A DNA stretch of 64,000 bases from Halalkalibaculum roseum. Lineage in GTDB: Bacteria > Bacteroidota > Rhodothermia > Balneolales > Balneolaceae. The translations under genes and the position numbers were made by a program. The stretch's first letter is position 1. Each line of letters begins with the position of its first letter. The stretch covers positions 665,250 through 729,249 of the forward strand of contig NZ_JAALLT010000001.1 in NCBI RefSeq assembly GCF_011059145.1. Reading direction: 5' to 3'. The notes under the pieces were generated by a model. It saw nothing but the letters and a program-made list of their open reading frames with translations. It ran no database searches and was not told the DNA's origin. This document shows positions 62,421-64,000 of this stretch, one piece after another.

Positions 62421-64000
62421 ATGAATAGAACTATACAACTTGTCACGGAAAAGTTAACCGGGCTGCTTCCTGAAAGCCAAGAGTATTATAAACCCGAGAA
62501 TTTGCGTTCCTGGGGTTTTCCCAATTTTATAGTGAAACGCATACAGGTCGAACTCGAGCGTAATCTAGCCGAGTCGATGAGGTTGCCAGAGACCGATTGG
62601 GCGAATATGCAGTCATCGGAAGTGCAGGAAGTCTGGAAACAGTTTATTCGTGCCATACGAAATGAAGCCTGGCTTCCGGCCAGTTATGCCCGAACCGTCA
62701 TAGAAACGGCAGTAGCTGACGTTTTGGAGATGTTGGTAGAGCCGAGAAAGAATATTCCCCAGGCTATCTACGGAGCTGAAGATACACTCACTCGTGAAGA
62801 ACTTCGGGATCGCCTCAAAAACCTGGTAGTCTACCGGCATTTTGCACGACTGCTTCCCCGATACATGGAGAAAAAAGAGCTTGATGAGCTCAACAGAGAG
62901 CGTTGCGCTGAAATTATCAAAAAAGCCGATGAAAAAGTCACCTCCCGGTATACCCCGCTCAATTGGGCTCAGATGCTGGAACCGCTTTTTAAACTGCTCA
63001 ACGAACAGATAGAGAGCAGCCTGTTGCGTCTCTTCTTTGAAGATAAGAAGATGCCACGCATTGCAAGGAAATTCGATTTCATGGAGAAACCGGTTAACCG
63101 AGCTGTTCTTATTGAGACACTCTCATCTCCCGAATCTCTGAATATGGAAGGCTTTGAAGAAGATCAATCCGATCTTTTTGGAGCTTCCGGAATGGAATCA
63201 ATTGATGAAAGTGACAAGAGTGTTGAAGAGGATGAGAAACAGAGTGAACCCCGGCAGTCAGACATCGAATCGGAAGAAGAACAGCAAGAGGAAACAGACA
63301 GGCAGCCGGAAGATCTAGCGGTAACTGAAGAAGATGACTCTTCCGAAGAGTCATTTGAAGATACCGAATCCGAATCACTGCAGGAAGACGAAGCCGTTAC
63401 TCGTGAAGAGGATGAAGACGTTAAAGAACCGGTACCCTTGACCAATAAATCCCGGGAGAGCAATGTTGAAATCGAGCATGAGGAGGAATCACTTAATACT
63501 ATTTTTGCCGGTGATACGGAAGAGGATAGCAATGATTTCGAAGATGAGTATGCAGATGATGAAGAAGATGAAATTGCCTACGAAGAGGAGGATGAATCAG
63601 AGAGTGGTCTACATGACAAATTTGAAACCGAGGAGGCTTATGACGCAGACCAAGAGTCGGATGAACCTGTTGAGTTTGATGAGTCGAAGGAAGAATACAG
63701 TGAGGATACGGTTACTGATTCAGAGGTAGAAGAAAAGGTCGATGATGATCAGGAGAGCGACTTCGAAATTAAGGCCGAAGAGAAAAAGGAGACACCAATG
63801 TGGCAACGGTTCATGAGTTCGGAAGAACTGGAAGAGCTCGCTGAACAGGAAGAGGAGAGCAGTTATAATGATGAGTTCGAAGAATATGAAGAGGAGCCCA
63901 TTTTCGACCTGACGATGGAGAAGCAACCTACCGAAGAAGAAATAGCTCATTTACGCAGTGTCCTGCAGGATAAACAGAGTTATTTTGTGCAAGAGATTTT
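62421..64000 (+). CDS. long acidic hypothetical protein (partial, runs off the right edge)
   Basis: It starts at MNRTIQLVTEKLTG and stays open for 526 codons to the window end. Residues 1 to about 235 form a helical, well-composed domain (ENLRSWGFPNFIVKRIQVEL, RLLPRYMEKKELDEL, EPLFKLLNEQIESSLLRLFF). From about 245 to at least 500 it is a very acidic, Glu/Asp/Ser-rich, probably disordered region, interrupted by short conserved-looking patches (TPMWQRFMSSEELEEL). Not recognised. The architecture suggests a scaffold-like or regulatory protein. The upstream gap of 150 bases holds its promoter. Confidence 0.75.
   Translation, partial: MNRTIQLVTEKLTGLLPESQEYYKPENLRSWGFPNFIVKRIQVELERNLAESMRLPETDWANMQSSEVQEVWKQFIRAIRNEAWLPASYARTVIETAVADVLEMLVEPRKNIPQAIYGAEDTLTREELRDRLKNLVVYRHFARLLPRYMEKKELDELNRERCAEIIKKADEKVTSRYTPLNWAQMLEPLFKLLNEQIESSLLRLFFEDKKMPRIARKFDFMEKPVNRAVLIETLSSPESLNMEGFEEDQSDLFGASGMESIDESDKSVEEDEKQSEPRQSDIESEEEQQEETDRQPEDLAVTEEDDSSEESFEDTESESLQEDEAVTREEDEDVKEPVPLTNKSRESNVEIEHEEESLNTIFAGDTEEDSNDFEDEYADDEEDEIAYEEEDESESGLHDKFETEEAYDADQESDEPVEFDESKEEYSEDTVTDSEVEEKVDDDQESDFEIKAEEKKETPMWQRFMSSEELEELAEQEEESSYNDEFEEYEEEPIFDLTMEKQPTEEEIAHLRSVLQDKQSYFVQEI

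Overview
The window is a chromosomal segment of a Gram-negative bacterium of the Bacteroidota/FCB group. Balneolota or Rhodothermota look most likely, but that is inference from gene style rather than from a marker phylogeny. The supporting signs are a TonB-dependent barrel protein with a carboxypeptidase-regulatory-like N-terminal domain, a PafA-type alkaline phosphatase, many lipoproteins with Bacteroidota-like lipoboxes, a TamA/TamB pair and a class II DAHP synthase. There is no rRNA, prophage, transposase gene or CRISPR array. Two tRNA genes are present: Gly-GCC and Pro-GGG.

Layout. 1-3 kb: a gluconate operon gntK-gnd-gntP on the minus strand, with gntP cut by the left edge. 3-5.5 kb: an arsenic locus arsR-arsM-arsC on the minus strand; arsC is bracketed by two copies of a roughly 300-bp nested-palindrome element. 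5.5-10 kb: a response regulator, a histidine kinase and a TonB-type outer-membrane protein. 10-18 kb: a DUF3124 lipoprotein, a PAP2 phosphatase, a PafA-like phosphatase, a metal-related operon (CDF exporter, SCO1, PCuC, CrcB) and an M14 carboxypeptidase lipoprotein. 18-25 kb: TamA-like/TamB. 25-35 kb: an M29 aminopeptidase and several proteostasis genes (ClpB, DnaJ/CbpA, Deg protease, Hsp20), mixed with a macro-domain protein and an S1/P1 nuclease. 35-46 kb: class II DAHP synthase, a WG-repeat lipoprotein, UvrA, SecD-SecF, a STAS protein and PurA. 46.7-48.3 kb: a RuBisCO-like protein followed after 12 bases by a cupin, the most striking metabolic pair. 48.3-49.4 kb: tRNA-Gly inside a dense field of palindromic repeats. 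50-54.5 kb: purF-engB-serA and methylmalonyl-CoA epimerase. 54.5-57 kb: tRNA-Pro and a patch of small secreted or membrane genes, two of which are frameshifted at homopolymers. 57-64 kb: a TPR protein, an SDR, a GroES-like protein, a metallo-beta-lactamase-fold protein with a tiny Cys-rich partner, a solitary ABC ATPase, and a long acidic protein cut by the right edge.

Between genes lie at least six families of short palindromic repeats. One has a constant core (CAAGCG-TGGA-CGCTTG) whose outer arms change between copies but almost always remain complementary. Another forms hairpins at gene 3' ends. A third supplies stop codons to two genes. These repeats and the RLP-cupin pair are the best candidates for new biology here.
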